From: Virgisporangium ochraceum
GTDB taxonomy: Bacteria > Actinomycetota > Actinomycetes > Mycobacteriales > Micromonosporaceae
Assembly: GCF_016863655.1 (NCBI RefSeq)
Contig: NZ_BOPH01000110.1
Coordinates: 1-46,837, forward strand
Reading direction: 5' to 3'
DNA: 46,837 bases
In this document: piece after piece, positions 7,716 through 15,343 of the stretch
How positions within the stretch are numbered: position 1 is the first letter of the stretch
Layout of the letters: every line of letters begins with the position of its first letter
Program-made: the position numbers and the translations under genes
Notes under the pieces: model-generated
Database searches by the model: none
Seen by the model: the letters and a program-made list of their open reading frames with translations, nothing else
What the model was told of the DNA's origin: nothing

Positions 7716-7758
7716 GTGTCAAGTGAGGCTTGACACGCCTGATCTTGCCTCCCATGAT
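7716..7758 (+). promoter_or_regulatory. Operator palindrome overlapping the promoter of the amidohydrolase operon
   Basis: GTGTCAAG and CTTGACAC form a perfect 8-bp inverted repeat around TGAGG (7716-7736). TTGACA inside the right arm (7730-7735) is followed after 17 nt by CATGAT (7753-7758), a plausible -35/-10 pair. A protein bound to the palindrome would block RNA polymerase. The XRE-cupin regulator next door is the obvious candidate. Confidence 0.6.
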
Positions 7759-7833
7759 GAGTGCCACACAACCGATCCCCGCCGCATCTCCTTCCGCCAT
7801 CCGGATCGGAAACGACACTCCTGGCGCCGTCTG

Positions 7834-7847
7834 TGGAGGTTCCTCCA
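7834..7847 (+). promoter_or_regulatory. Ribosome-binding site inside a small inverted repeat
   Basis: TGGAGG and CCTCCA face each other across TT, ending 2 nt before the ATG at 7850. The GGAGG is the only Shine-Dalgarno-like sequence near this start (10-nt spacer), so pairing would mask it. Whether the small stem forms is not known. Confidence 0.4.
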
Positions 7848-7849
7848 AT

Positions 7850-9235
7850 ATGTCCAACCTGCTTCTCGCCGGTGGCATCGTCGTCACCTGTGCCAACAAG
7901 CACGAGGTGCTCTGGCCCGGCGACATCCTGATCCGCGACGGCCGCATCGCCGCCATCGGCCGTGACCTGCAGGTCGACGACGCCGAGCGGATCGACGTCA
8001 GCGGCCGCATCGTGATGCCCGGCCTCGTCGACACGCACCGGCACACCTGGCAGTCGGTCGTGCGCAACATCGCCTCCGACTGGACGCTCGACCAGTACCT
8101 CGTCGGCCTGCACGCCGGCCTCAGCCGCTACTTCCGCCCCGAGGACACCTACGCGGGCAACCTCATCGGCGCCCTGGAGGCGTTGGACTCGGGCATCACG
8201 ACGCTGCTGGACTGGTCCCACAATCTCTTCACCCCGCAGCACGCCGACGCCGCCATCGACGCGCTCGAAGAGGCGGGCCTGCGCGCCGTGTTCTCGCACG
8301 GCGGCGGGGCCGAGCAGTGGGGCGGCGTGATGCCGTCGCCGGTGCCGCACCCGGCCGACGACGTGCGTCGCCTCCGGAACGGGCGCTTCTCGTCGAACGA
8401 CGGGCGGGTCACGCTCGGCGTCGCGGCGCGCGGACCGCAGTTCTCGACGCTCGACGTCACCAGGCACGACTTCCTACTCGCCCGCGAGCTCGGCCTCCGC
8501 GTCTCCGTGCACGTCGGCGACGGCCACTGGGGGAAGATCAAGCCGATCCACCAGATGAACGGCGAAGGCCTGCTCGCCGACACCACCACGTACGTCCACT
8601 GCAACAGCCTGTCCGAGGACGAGCTGCGGCTGATCGCCGACACCGGCGGCACCGCGAGCGTCGCCACCGACGTGGAGATGCAGATGGGACACGGGTGGCC
8701 GGCGACCGGACGGCTGCTCGCGGTCGGCATCACGCCGTCGTTGTCGGTCGACGTCTGCAGCTCCATCGGCGGCGACATGTTCACCACGATGCGCACCACG
8801 ATCGCCGTGCAGCGGGCCACCGACAACTCCGACGCCGTCGCGCGGAACGAGGCGCCGGAACGGGTCAAGCTGTCGTGCGAGGACGTGCTGCGCTTCGCGA
8901 CCATCGAGGGCGCGAAGGCGAACGGGCTCGACCACGTCACCGGCTCGCTCGAGGTGGGCAAGGCCGCCGACATCGTGGTGCTGTCGAAGGATTCTCTCGC
9001 GCTGACGCCCGTCAACAACCCGTACGGCTCCATCGTGTACGCCGCGCATCCCGGTCTGGTAAAGGATGTGCTCGTCGACGGCCGGTTCGTCAAGCGCGAC
9101 GGCTCGCTCGTCGGCGTCGACCTCGACCGGTTGCGCGGCCTCGCCGAGGCGTCCCGCGACCACGTCATCGGGTCGCTCGAAGGGGCCGAGATCGGCGGAC
9201 GCTGGCAGCCCGAGCCGAAGCTGAACCTGGCGTGA
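7850..9235 (+). CDS. Amidohydrolase-family deaminase/hydrolase (461 aa)
   Basis: This is a metal-dependent amidohydrolase of the COG0402 type (cytosine/guanine/atrazine deaminase-like). The first metal motif GLVDTHRH gives His63 and His65. Later VHVGDGHW and TTYVHCNS supply further His ligands, and SLSVDVCSS the Asp. The C-terminal half-barrel (GKAADIVVLSKDS) is typical. Members hydrolyse C-N bonds of purines, pyrimidines, triazines or related cyclic amidines. The substrate here is unknown, but genes for sugar/nucleoside-type ABC uptake follow at once (GTGA overlap). The start at 7850 matches the family's N-terminal beta-sandwich; the frame reaches further upstream across the operator and promoter and is non-coding there. 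Cytoplasmic, with no signal peptide. Confidence 0.9.
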   Translation: MSNLLLAGGIVVTCANKHEVLWPGDILIRDGRIAAIGRDLQVDDAERIDVSGRIVMPGLVDTHRHTWQSVVRNIASDWTLDQYLVGLHAGLSRYFRPEDTYAGNLIGALEALDSGITTLLDWSHNLFTPQHADAAIDALEEAGLRAVFSHGGGAEQWGGVMPSPVPHPADDVRRLRNGRFSSNDGRVTLGVAARGPQFSTLDVTRHDFLLARELGLRVSVHVGDGHWGKIKPIHQMNGEGLLADTTTYVHCNSLSEDELRLIADTGGTASVATDVEMQMGHGWPATGRLLAVGITPSLSVDVCSSIGGDMFTTMRTTIAVQRATDNSDAVARNEAPERVKLSCEDVLRFATIEGAKANGLDHVTGSLEVGKAADIVVLSKDSLALTPVNNPYGSIVYAAHPGLVKDVLVDGRFVKRDGSLVGVDLDRLRGLAEASRDHVIGSLEGAEIGGRWQPEPKLNLA

Positions 9236-10239
9236 CCGTACTCGCCGCTGCCCTGCCCCGCACCAAGGACCCGGTCGGCCAGCGCCTCATCGGCTGGCCG
9301 ACCAGTCGGGCGGCGGCGGCCGTCGTGGTGCTGTTCGCGGTCAGCGCGGCGCTGTCGACCGCGAGCGTCGGCAGGACGGCGCTGCTGGCGATGCTGCCGT
9401 TCGCGGCGCTCACCGCGATCGTGGCGGCGGGGCAGACGCTCGTGGTGCAGCAGGCGGGGCTCGACCTGTCGGTCGCCGGCGGCATCTCGCTCGGCGCGCT
9501 GATCGTGGCGAAGTACGGCGGGCCGCAGCAGCTCGGCGCCGCGCTCGCGATCGCCGTCGCGATCGCGGCCGCGGTGTTCGCCGGCCTCGTCAGTGGTCTC
9601 GTGGTGACCGGGTTCGGCCTGCCGCCGCTCGTGGTGACCATCGCCGTCAACGCCGTCCTCATCGGACTCGTGCAGTTCCTGTCCGGCGGCTACAGCGCCC
9701 AGGCGCCGGCTCTGCTCACCGACTTCGCGGTCGGGCGGACGCTCGGCGTCCCGAACCTGGTGTGGGTGGCGCTCGTCGTCATCGCCGTCGCACAGCTCGT
9801 GCTGAAGGTGACCGTCGTCGGCCGCCGGTTCGAACTGGTCGGCGCGAACCGGCAGGCGGCGCACGCGGCGGGCATCCGGACCGCCCGCTACACCGTCTCC
9901 GCCTACGTCCTGTCGGCGGCTCTGGCCGGGCTCACCGGCGTGCTGCTCGCCGGATTCCTGCGCACCACGACGCTTTCGGCCGGCGACGCGTACCTGCTGC
10001 CGTCGGTCGCCGCGGTCGTGCTCGGCGGCACAGCGCTGAGCGGCGGACGCGGCAGCCTCACCGGCACCGCACTCGGTGCCCTGTTCCTCGGCCAGCTCAA
10101 CCAGCTGGTGCAGACCTACACGCAGACAACCGCCGTGCAGAACATCGTGCAGGCGCTCATCATCGGCCTCGGGATCGTGGTTCAGCTGAACCTCGCGTCG
10201 CGGCTGCGGCGACGGGCCACCCGTCGCAACCCCACCTAG
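9232..10239 (+). CDS. ABC transporter permease, RbsC/BPD_transp_2 type (335 aa)
   Basis: A polytopic membrane protein with about eight to ten helices and the family hallmarks GQTLVVQQAGLDLSVAGGIS, GANRQAAHAAGI and AVVLGGTALSGGRGSLTGT. These are conserved in ribose/xylose/nucleoside-type inner-membrane permeases (RbsC family). The GTG start overlaps the amidohydrolase stop (GTGA), so translation is coupled. The transporter's second permease is fused to the ATPase encoded at 11468, so this protein would pair with that domain in a heterodimeric channel (inference). About 70 nt separate it from the binding-protein gene, including a weak GCGGAC/GTCCGC hairpin. Confidence 0.92.
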   Translation: MTVLAAALPRTKDPVGQRLIGWPTSRAAAAVVVLFAVSAALSTASVGRTALLAMLPFAALTAIVAAGQTLVVQQAGLDLSVAGGISLGALIVAKYGGPQQLGAALAIAVAIAAAVFAGLVSGLVVTGFGLPPLVVTIAVNAVLIGLVQFLSGGYSAQAPALLTDFAVGRTLGVPNLVWVALVVIAVAQLVLKVTVVGRRFELVGANRQAAHAAGIRTARYTVSAYVLSAALAGLTGVLLAGFLRTTTLSAGDAYLLPSVAAVVLGGTALSGGRGSLTGTALGALFLGQLNQLVQTYTQTTAVQNIVQALIIGLGIVVQLNLASRLRRRATRRNPT

Positions 10240-10310
10240 AACCCCGCAACGAACAGCGGACGCGACAGCGCGGTCCGCCGATCACCCCTGCCTGGAAACG
10301 GAGCTCCACC

Positions 10311-11468
10311 ATGTCCCACCTCCGAAGCGCGTTGGCGGTCGCCGCCGTCCTCGCGCTCGCCGCCTGCTCCACCACCAACAAGACCGGCGACGACAGCGCC
10401 GGCGACGACGCCGCCGCCGCGCAGGTCTCCGTCGGCAACCGCGGACCGGTCTCCGCGCAGGTCGCCATGGACAGCGTCTGCGGCGACAAGCCCATCAAGG
10501 TCGGCCTCGTCGACGGCCTCGGCACCAACTCGTGGTCGAAGATCGTGCGCGCCGAGGTGGAGGACGAGGCGAAGAAGTGCAAGGCGATCACGAGCGTCGA
10601 GTACGTGGCCGGACGCGGTGACCTGCAGGCCACGCTGGCCGGCATCACCGGCCTCGCCAGCAAGGGCGTCGACGTGCTGCTCGTGATCCCCGACGCCGGT
10701 CCCGGCGCGGCGCACCTGAGCGCGATCCGTCAGGCGAAGAACGCCGGCGCGACGGTCATCCCCATCGCCGCCGACCCGACCGGCCAGGCCGGCTCGGACT
10801 ACTTCGACTACGTCGACTGGGACACCGCGTACTCCGGCGAGGTCTGGGCCAGGTGGATGGTCGACCGGCTGGGCAGCAAGGGCGGCAACGTCGTCGTGCT
10901 CGGCGGGCCGGCCGGCAACGCGGTCTCGGCCGCCGAGATGACCGGTATCAAGAAGGTGTTCGCCGGCGCGTCCCAGATCAAGCTGCTCACCGACGAGCCG
11001 GTCACCACGAACTGGGACCCGGCACAGGCGCAGCAGGCGATGAGCGGGCTGCTGGCCAAGTACCCCCAGATCGACGGCATCATCAGCGACTACGGCGCCG
11101 CCACCACCGGTGTCGTCCGCGCGTTCCAGGCCGCCAACCGGCCGCTGGTGCCGATCGCCACCACCGACGACAACGAGCTCAGCTGCGGCTTCGACGCGTT
11201 GAAGGGCGCCAACCCGGCGTACGAGTTCGCGTCGGTGTCCTCGCGGACCTGGATCGGCCGCGTGGGGCTGCGCAAGGCCGTCGCGGTGAAGAACGGCAAG
11301 GCGAACGCGGAGCCGTCGCTGCTGCAGCTGGACCTGTACGAGGACTCGGCCGGCAAGGCCGCCGGCGCGATCGCGCCGAACAAGGCGTGCAAGCAGGGCC
11401 TGCCGAACGACGCGCCGCCCTCGTCGCAGCTGTCGGCCGACCAGCTCGGAAAGCTGTTCACCAGCTGA
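10311..11468 (+). CDS. ABC transporter substrate-binding lipoprotein, sugar-type (385 aa)
   Basis: The N-terminus has a lipoprotein signal peptide ending LALAACSTT, with lipidation expected at Cys19. A short acidic linker leads to a periplasmic-binding-protein type 1 fold (Peripla_BP_4 style): IKVGLVDGLGTNSWSKIV, GVDVLLVIPDAG, GATVIPIAADP and GNVVVLGGPAGNAV are the typical strand-turn elements. Such proteins capture sugars, nucleosides, autoinducer-2 or other polyols outside the membrane. Trp, Tyr and Asp residues around SDYFDYVDWDTAYSG could line the pocket. Its stop overlaps the start of the ATPase-permease gene by one nucleotide (TGATG), so expression is coupled. The ligand is not predictable from sequence. 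Confidence 0.92.
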   Translation: MSHLRSALAVAAVLALAACSTTNKTGDDSAGDDAAAAQVSVGNRGPVSAQVAMDSVCGDKPIKVGLVDGLGTNSWSKIVRAEVEDEAKKCKAITSVEYVAGRGDLQATLAGITGLASKGVDVLLVIPDAGPGAAHLSAIRQAKNAGATVIPIAADPTGQAGSDYFDYVDWDTAYSGEVWARWMVDRLGSKGGNVVVLGGPAGNAVSAAEMTGIKKVFAGASQIKLLTDEPVTTNWDPAQAQQAMSGLLAKYPQIDGIISDYGAATTGVVRAFQAANRPLVPIATTDDNELSCGFDALKGANPAYEFASVSSRTWIGRVGLRKAVAVKNGKANAEPSLLQLDLYEDSAGKAAGAIAPNKACKQGLPNDAPPSSQLSADQLGKLFTS

Positions 11469-13945
11469 TGAGCGCCCTCCAGCTGACCGGGATCGTCAAG
11501 CGCTACCCCGGTGTGCGCGCCCTCGACGGGGTCGACCTGACCGTCGACGCGGGCGAAGTGCACGCGGTGCTCGGCGAGAACGGCGCCGGCAAGTCGACTC
11601 TCGTCGGGGTGGCCGCCGGGTCGGTCACCCCCGACGAGGGGCGCATCGCGGTCCTGGGCCGGGAGTACCCGGCGATGACGCCCGCGGTAGCCCGCGAGCA
11701 CGGGCTGGCGCTGGTGTACCAGACGCCGGCGCTCGCGGGCAGCCTGACGGTCGCGGAGTCGATGCTCCTGCTGCTGCCGGAGCAGGTGCGGCCGACGGTC
11801 GGCGCGGCGTCGGCGTGGACCGCGGAGCACCTCACCAGGCTCGGTCTCGACATCGACCCGGAGCTCCTCGTCAGCGAGCTCACGGTGCGCGAGGCGCACC
11901 TGGTCGAGATCGCGGCCGCGCTCGCGACCGACCCGAAGGTGCTCGTGCTCGACGAGCCGACCGAGGCGCTCGGCCCGGACGAGACCGCGTGGCTGTTCGA
12001 GCGGATCCGGGCCCTCGCCGCCAACGGCACGGCGGTCGTCTACATCACGCACCGCATCCCCGAGCTGCGCCAGATCGCGCAGCGGATGACCGTGATGCGC
12101 GACGGCCGGGTCGTCGGCACGGGTGCGGTGGCCGACCACACCGACGAGCAGATCGTCGAGCTCATCGTCGGCCGGTCGCTGGACACCACGTTCCCCGACA
12201 AGCCCGACCTCAGCGCGGCCGCGCCCGTACTGACCGTGGACTCCCTCGGCGGGGACGGGTTCGACGGCATCACCGTGTCGGTCGTCGCCGGCGAGATCGT
12301 CGGCTTCGCCGGTGTGGAGGGCAACGGCCAGCGGCAGGCGCTGCGGGCACTGGCCGGGCTGGTCCGCTCGCACGGGCGGGTCACGGTGCGGGGCCGGGAG
12401 ATCTCGGGCCCCGCGGCCGCCGCGCGGCACGGCGTCGCGTTCCTGTCCGGGAAACGGTTGCAGGAGGCAGTCTTCGGCGACCTGAGTGTCCGGGAGAATG
12501 TCGGCGCGTTGCAGCTGTCGCGGATGTCGGTGCTCCGCACCGTCCTCACCGGAGCCCGGGAGCGGGCGCTCGTCGCGCCGGCCGTGGAGGCGTTGCGGGT
12601 CAAGGCCGCCAGCCTCGAGACGCCGGTGGGAACGCTGTCCGGCGGCAACCAGCAGAAGGTGCTGCTGGCCCGCGCCAGCCTCGGTGAGCCGACCGTCCTC
12701 CTCGTCGAGGACCCGACCCAGGGCGTCGACGCCGGTGCCCGGCTGGAGATCTACCGCGTGCTGCGGGAACTGGCCGGACGCGGCACCGCCGTGGTCGTCC
12801 TGTCGACCGACGCCGTCGAACTGGAAGGCCTGTGCGACCGCGTCCTCGTGTTCTCGCGTGGCCGCATCCAGGCCGAGCTGACGTCGACGTCACTGTCCGA
12901 AAAGGACATCACCGGCGCCGCGGTGCTCGCGACCGAGGAAACCGTTGCCGCGCCACCGGTCAGCGGCCGGCGCGGCCGGCGACGGCTCCTCGGCGGCGAG
13001 ACCCACGCGGCGCTCGTGTTCGTGCTGACGCTGCTCATCGGCGGCGCCACCGCGGTGCACTCGCCGCCGTTCCTCAGCTCGCTGAACCTCGGACTGCTGT
13101 TGCTGGCAACGGCTTCGCTCGCGCTCGTGAGCCTCGGCCAGCTCGTCGTCGTGATGACCGGCGGCATCGACCTGTCGGTCGGTTCCGTGGTCGCGCTGTC
13201 GGTGGTCACCGCGTCGTTCTTCGCCACCGGCGCGCCGGCGCTGTTCGGGCTCGGCGTGGTCGCGGCGCTCGCGGTCGGCGCTGTCGTCGGTCTGGTGAAC
13301 GGACTTCTGGTGACGCGCGTGAGCCTGCCACCGGTGGTCGCCACGCTCGTCACGTCGATCGGCGCGCTCGGCGTCGCGCAGCTGTTGCGCCCGTTGCCCG
13401 GCGGCCAGGCCGGCGACACGCTGCTCGCCGCGCTCGGCACGACGGTCGCGGGAGTGCCGATGGTGTTCGTCGTGGTCGTTCTGGTCGCGGTCGCAGGCCA
13501 TGCGCTCGTTCGCAGGGCCCAGATGGGACGGGCGTTGCGGGCGACCGGTTCCGACAAGGTCTCCGCCGCCCGCATGGGGGTGGCGACCCGGCCGGCGCAA
13601 CTGCTCGCCTACGTGGTGGCCGGTGCGCTGGCGGCCGGTGGCGGCATCGCGCTGTACGCGCAGACCGGGGTCGGCGACGCCTCGGTGGGGCAGGCACTGA
13701 CGCTGGCGAGCGTCACCGCGGTGGTGCTGGCGGGAGCCAGCATCTTCGGCGGCACGGGGTCGGCGCTCGCCACCCTGTGCACCGCCCTGTTCCTGCAGAC
13801 CATCACGAGCTCGTTGAGCTTCCTGTCGTTCAGCCTCGCCTGGCAGTACTGGATCCAGGGCATCCTCGTCGTCGCCGCGGCGCTGGTCCCGCTGATCCGC
13901 AGCCGCCGACGCCGGCGAGCGGTGGTGGCCCTGACCACCGCCTGA
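11468..13945 (+). CDS. ABC transporter fusion: two ATP-binding domains plus permease (825 aa)
   Basis: Residues 1-240 and 250-490 are tandem nucleotide-binding domains of the RbsA type; about 505-825 are an RbsC-type permease, so ATPase and channel are one polypeptide. In the first domain Walker A GENGAGKST and Walker B VLVLDEPTEAL are intact, but the signature region reads LTVREAHLVEIAAAL instead of an LSGGQ-like motif. In the second, Walker A is degenerate (GVEGNGQRQ), the signature LSGGNQQKV is canonical and Walker B ends VEDPTQGVD, with Asp and Glu exchanged relative to the usual DEP. Together the two domains could still build one complete ATP site. The fused permease should dimerise with the separate permease at 9232. 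It is the last gene of the operon; a C-rich block follows the stop. Confidence 0.92.
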   Translation: MSALQLTGIVKRYPGVRALDGVDLTVDAGEVHAVLGENGAGKSTLVGVAAGSVTPDEGRIAVLGREYPAMTPAVAREHGLALVYQTPALAGSLTVAESMLLLLPEQVRPTVGAASAWTAEHLTRLGLDIDPELLVSELTVREAHLVEIAAALATDPKVLVLDEPTEALGPDETAWLFERIRALAANGTAVVYITHRIPELRQIAQRMTVMRDGRVVGTGAVADHTDEQIVELIVGRSLDTTFPDKPDLSAAAPVLTVDSLGGDGFDGITVSVVAGEIVGFAGVEGNGQRQALRALAGLVRSHGRVTVRGREISGPAAAARHGVAFLSGKRLQEAVFGDLSVRENVGALQLSRMSVLRTVLTGARERALVAPAVEALRVKAASLETPVGTLSGGNQQKVLLARASLGEPTVLLVEDPTQGVDAGARLEIYRVLRELAGRGTAVVVLSTDAVELEGLCDRVLVFSRGRIQAELTSTSLSEKDITGAAVLATEETVAAPPVSGRRGRRRLLGGETHAALVFVLTLLIGGATAVHSPPFLSSLNLGLLLLATASLALVSLGQLVVVMTGGIDLSVGSVVALSVVTASFFATGAPALFGLGVVAALAVGAVVGLVNGLLVTRVSLPPVVATLVTSIGALGVAQLLRPLPGGQAGDTLLAALGTTVAGVPMVFVVVVLVAVAGHALVRRAQMGRALRATGSDKVSAARMGVATRPAQLLAYVVAGALAAGGGIALYAQTGVGDASVGQALTLASVTAVVLAGASIFGGTGSALATLCTALFLQTITSSLSFLSFSLAWQYWIQGILVVAAALVPLIRSRRRRRAVVALTTA

Positions 13946-14134
13946 CCGCTGCGGCCCGCACCACCCGCCCGCGCCACACGACCGCACCACCCGCCCGCAC
14001 CACCCGCCCGCACCACCTGCCCGCACCACCTGCCCGCGCCACACGCCCGCACCACACGACCGCGCCACACGACCCGTCCAACCCCCGCGCCGCCCGACTC
14101 CCGACCCGTCCGACCCCGCGCCGCCCGACTCCCC
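13946..14134 (+). repeat. C-rich, G-poor low-complexity block after the ABC operon (possible Rho-utilisation site)
   Basis: Irregular tandem copies of a decamer close to CCCGCACCAC fill about 190 nt directly after the transporter stop codon. The plus strand is strongly C-rich and G-poor. Such bubbles of C over G are the hallmark of rut sites loaded by Rho, so a Rho-dependent terminator is plausible (inference). No gene is seen here. Confidence 0.55.
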
Positions 14135-14213
14135 GCGCCGATCTTGCAGTTATGGCCGGGACGAAACATCAGCAATCAGGACACAAGGGCGGCCACAACT
14201 GCAAGATCGGCGC
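14135..14213. repeat. Long intergenic inverted repeat (23-bp arms, 33-nt loop)
   Basis: The arms at 14135-14157 and 14191-14213 match in 22 of 23 positions; the left arm contains GATCTTGCAGTTATGGCC. It sits between the C-rich block and a G-rich block. A similar element with related arms lies at 33799-33872. It could be a REP-like or MITE-like dispersed palindrome. Confidence 0.8.
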
Positions 14214-14225
14214 AGAGGACGCGCA

Positions 14226-14416
14226 GGGCGGCGGGCAGGGCGGGCAGGCAGGGCACGCAGGCAGGGCGGCCTGCAGAGGGCCGCGCAAGGCGGGAGGCAG
14301 GGCTCCGCAGGGGGCGGGAGGCAGGGCTCCGCAGGGCGGCTCGCAGGGCTCGCAGGGATCGCTCGCAGGGCGGCACAGAGGCAGTACGTAGTGCGCAAGA
14401 AACGAAAGGGAACTCC
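14226..14416 (+). repeat. G-rich block with G-quadruplex motif and perfect 24-bp tandem repeat
   Basis: GGGCGGCGGGCAGGGCGGG at 14226-14244 is four G3 tracts with loops of 4, 2 and 1 nt. A 24-bp unit is repeated exactly at 14289-14312 and 14313-14336. More GCAGGG-type copies follow up to the ribosome-binding site GAAAGGG of the bicupin gene. No coding capacity is evident. Any transcript starting upstream would carry the G-rich sequence in its leader. Confidence 0.6.
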
Positions 14417-15343
14417 ATGTACCACGTCGACCGGATCGAGGGGTCGCGGGCCACGCTGCCCGAGGACTACCGCGGGCACAGCACGGGCTTCCGCCGGCAG
14501 GACGTCATCGGGCGCGAGTTCGGCTCGCACCACATGACGATGAGCGCGTCGACGCTCGACCCCGGTGGCCGCATCGACGCGACCGTCCACTCGTACGAGA
14601 AGAGCCTGTGGCTCCTCGACGGCGCGTTGACGCTGACCATGCTGGGCCAGACGGTCACATTGCGGCGCAACGACTGCGCGGTCGTACCGGTGGCCGTGGC
14701 GCACCAGCTCACCACCGGCGCCGAGGGGGCGCGCTGGCTGGAGATGTCGGCGCCGGTGCGGCTGCTGCTCGACAACCGCCGCCGGGACACGTTCTTCCTC
14801 GCCGACGACCTGGTCGCCGACGCCGCCGCGGACGTCGACCTGCGCGACCCGCGCAACCGCACCGTCTTCCGGTTCGACGACGGGTCGATGGACCTGCGGA
14901 AGCTGGCCCGGGGCAGCGACCCCGCCGCGCCGGAGGTGTCGGCGAGCATGGCGACGGCGATGCTCGCCTACAGCGGGATCGGCATCCGGATGCTGGCCGA
15001 CCAGCGGATCCAGGCGCAGCTGCACACCATGTTCATGGTCGAGTACCAGCCGACCGCCGCGGCACACCCGCACGACCATCCCTTCGAGGAGGCGTACGTC
15101 TTCACCGAGGGCGAGACCGAGGCGGTCGTCGAGGGCGACCACCTCGTGCTGCGCCCCGGCGACGTGCTGTGGACCGGGTCGGGCTGCGAGCACGCCTTCT
15201 ACAACCGCACCGACGGGCGGACGCGGTGGGTCGAGACACAGGCGCCGCAGCCGCCGGCCCAGCACTCGTACCGGTTCAGCCGCGACTGGGACTACCTCGG
15301 CGAGCAGCTGTGCGCCGGCACGAAGGTGGAGCCCACCCGATGA
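14417..15343 (+). CDS. Bicupin protein, (S)-ureidoglycine aminohydrolase-like (308 aa)
   Basis: Two cupin barrels are visible. The N-terminal one (about residues 40-110) has LDPGGRIDATVHSYEKSLWL and a closing VPVAVAHQL. The C-terminal one (about 200-275) carries the full metal site: HPHDHPFEEAYVF gives His, His and Glu, and GDVLWTGSGCEHAFYN the last His. Bicupins of this shape include (S)-ureidoglycine aminohydrolase and related Mn-dependent enzymes that release ammonia or isomerise small N-compounds; the precise reaction is not determined. GAAAGGG lies 6 nt before the ATG. It heads a tightly overlapping five-gene operon with dehydrogenases, next to an amidohydrolase operon, consistent with breakdown of a nitrogenous compound. 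Confidence 0.85.
   Translation: MYHVDRIEGSRATLPEDYRGHSTGFRRQDVIGREFGSHHMTMSASTLDPGGRIDATVHSYEKSLWLLDGALTLTMLGQTVTLRRNDCAVVPVAVAHQLTTGAEGARWLEMSAPVRLLLDNRRRDTFFLADDLVADAAADVDLRDPRNRTVFRFDDGSMDLRKLARGSDPAAPEVSASMATAMLAYSGIGIRMLADQRIQAQLHTMFMVEYQPTAAAHPHDHPFEEAYVFTEGETEAVVEGDHLVLRPGDVLWTGSGCEHAFYNRTDGRTRWVETQAPQPPAQHSYRFSRDWDYLGEQLCAGTKVEPTR

Noticed and set aside
10244..10280. GCGGAC/GTCCGC inverted repeat between permease and binding-protein genes as a terminator.
   Set aside because: Only 6 bp per arm with an 11-nt loop and located inside an operon; at most it trims or stabilises mRNA.
13975..14050. C-rich repeats as a possible CRISPR array.
   Set aside because: Units are about 10 bp, degenerate and contiguous, with no unique spacers and no cas genes nearby.
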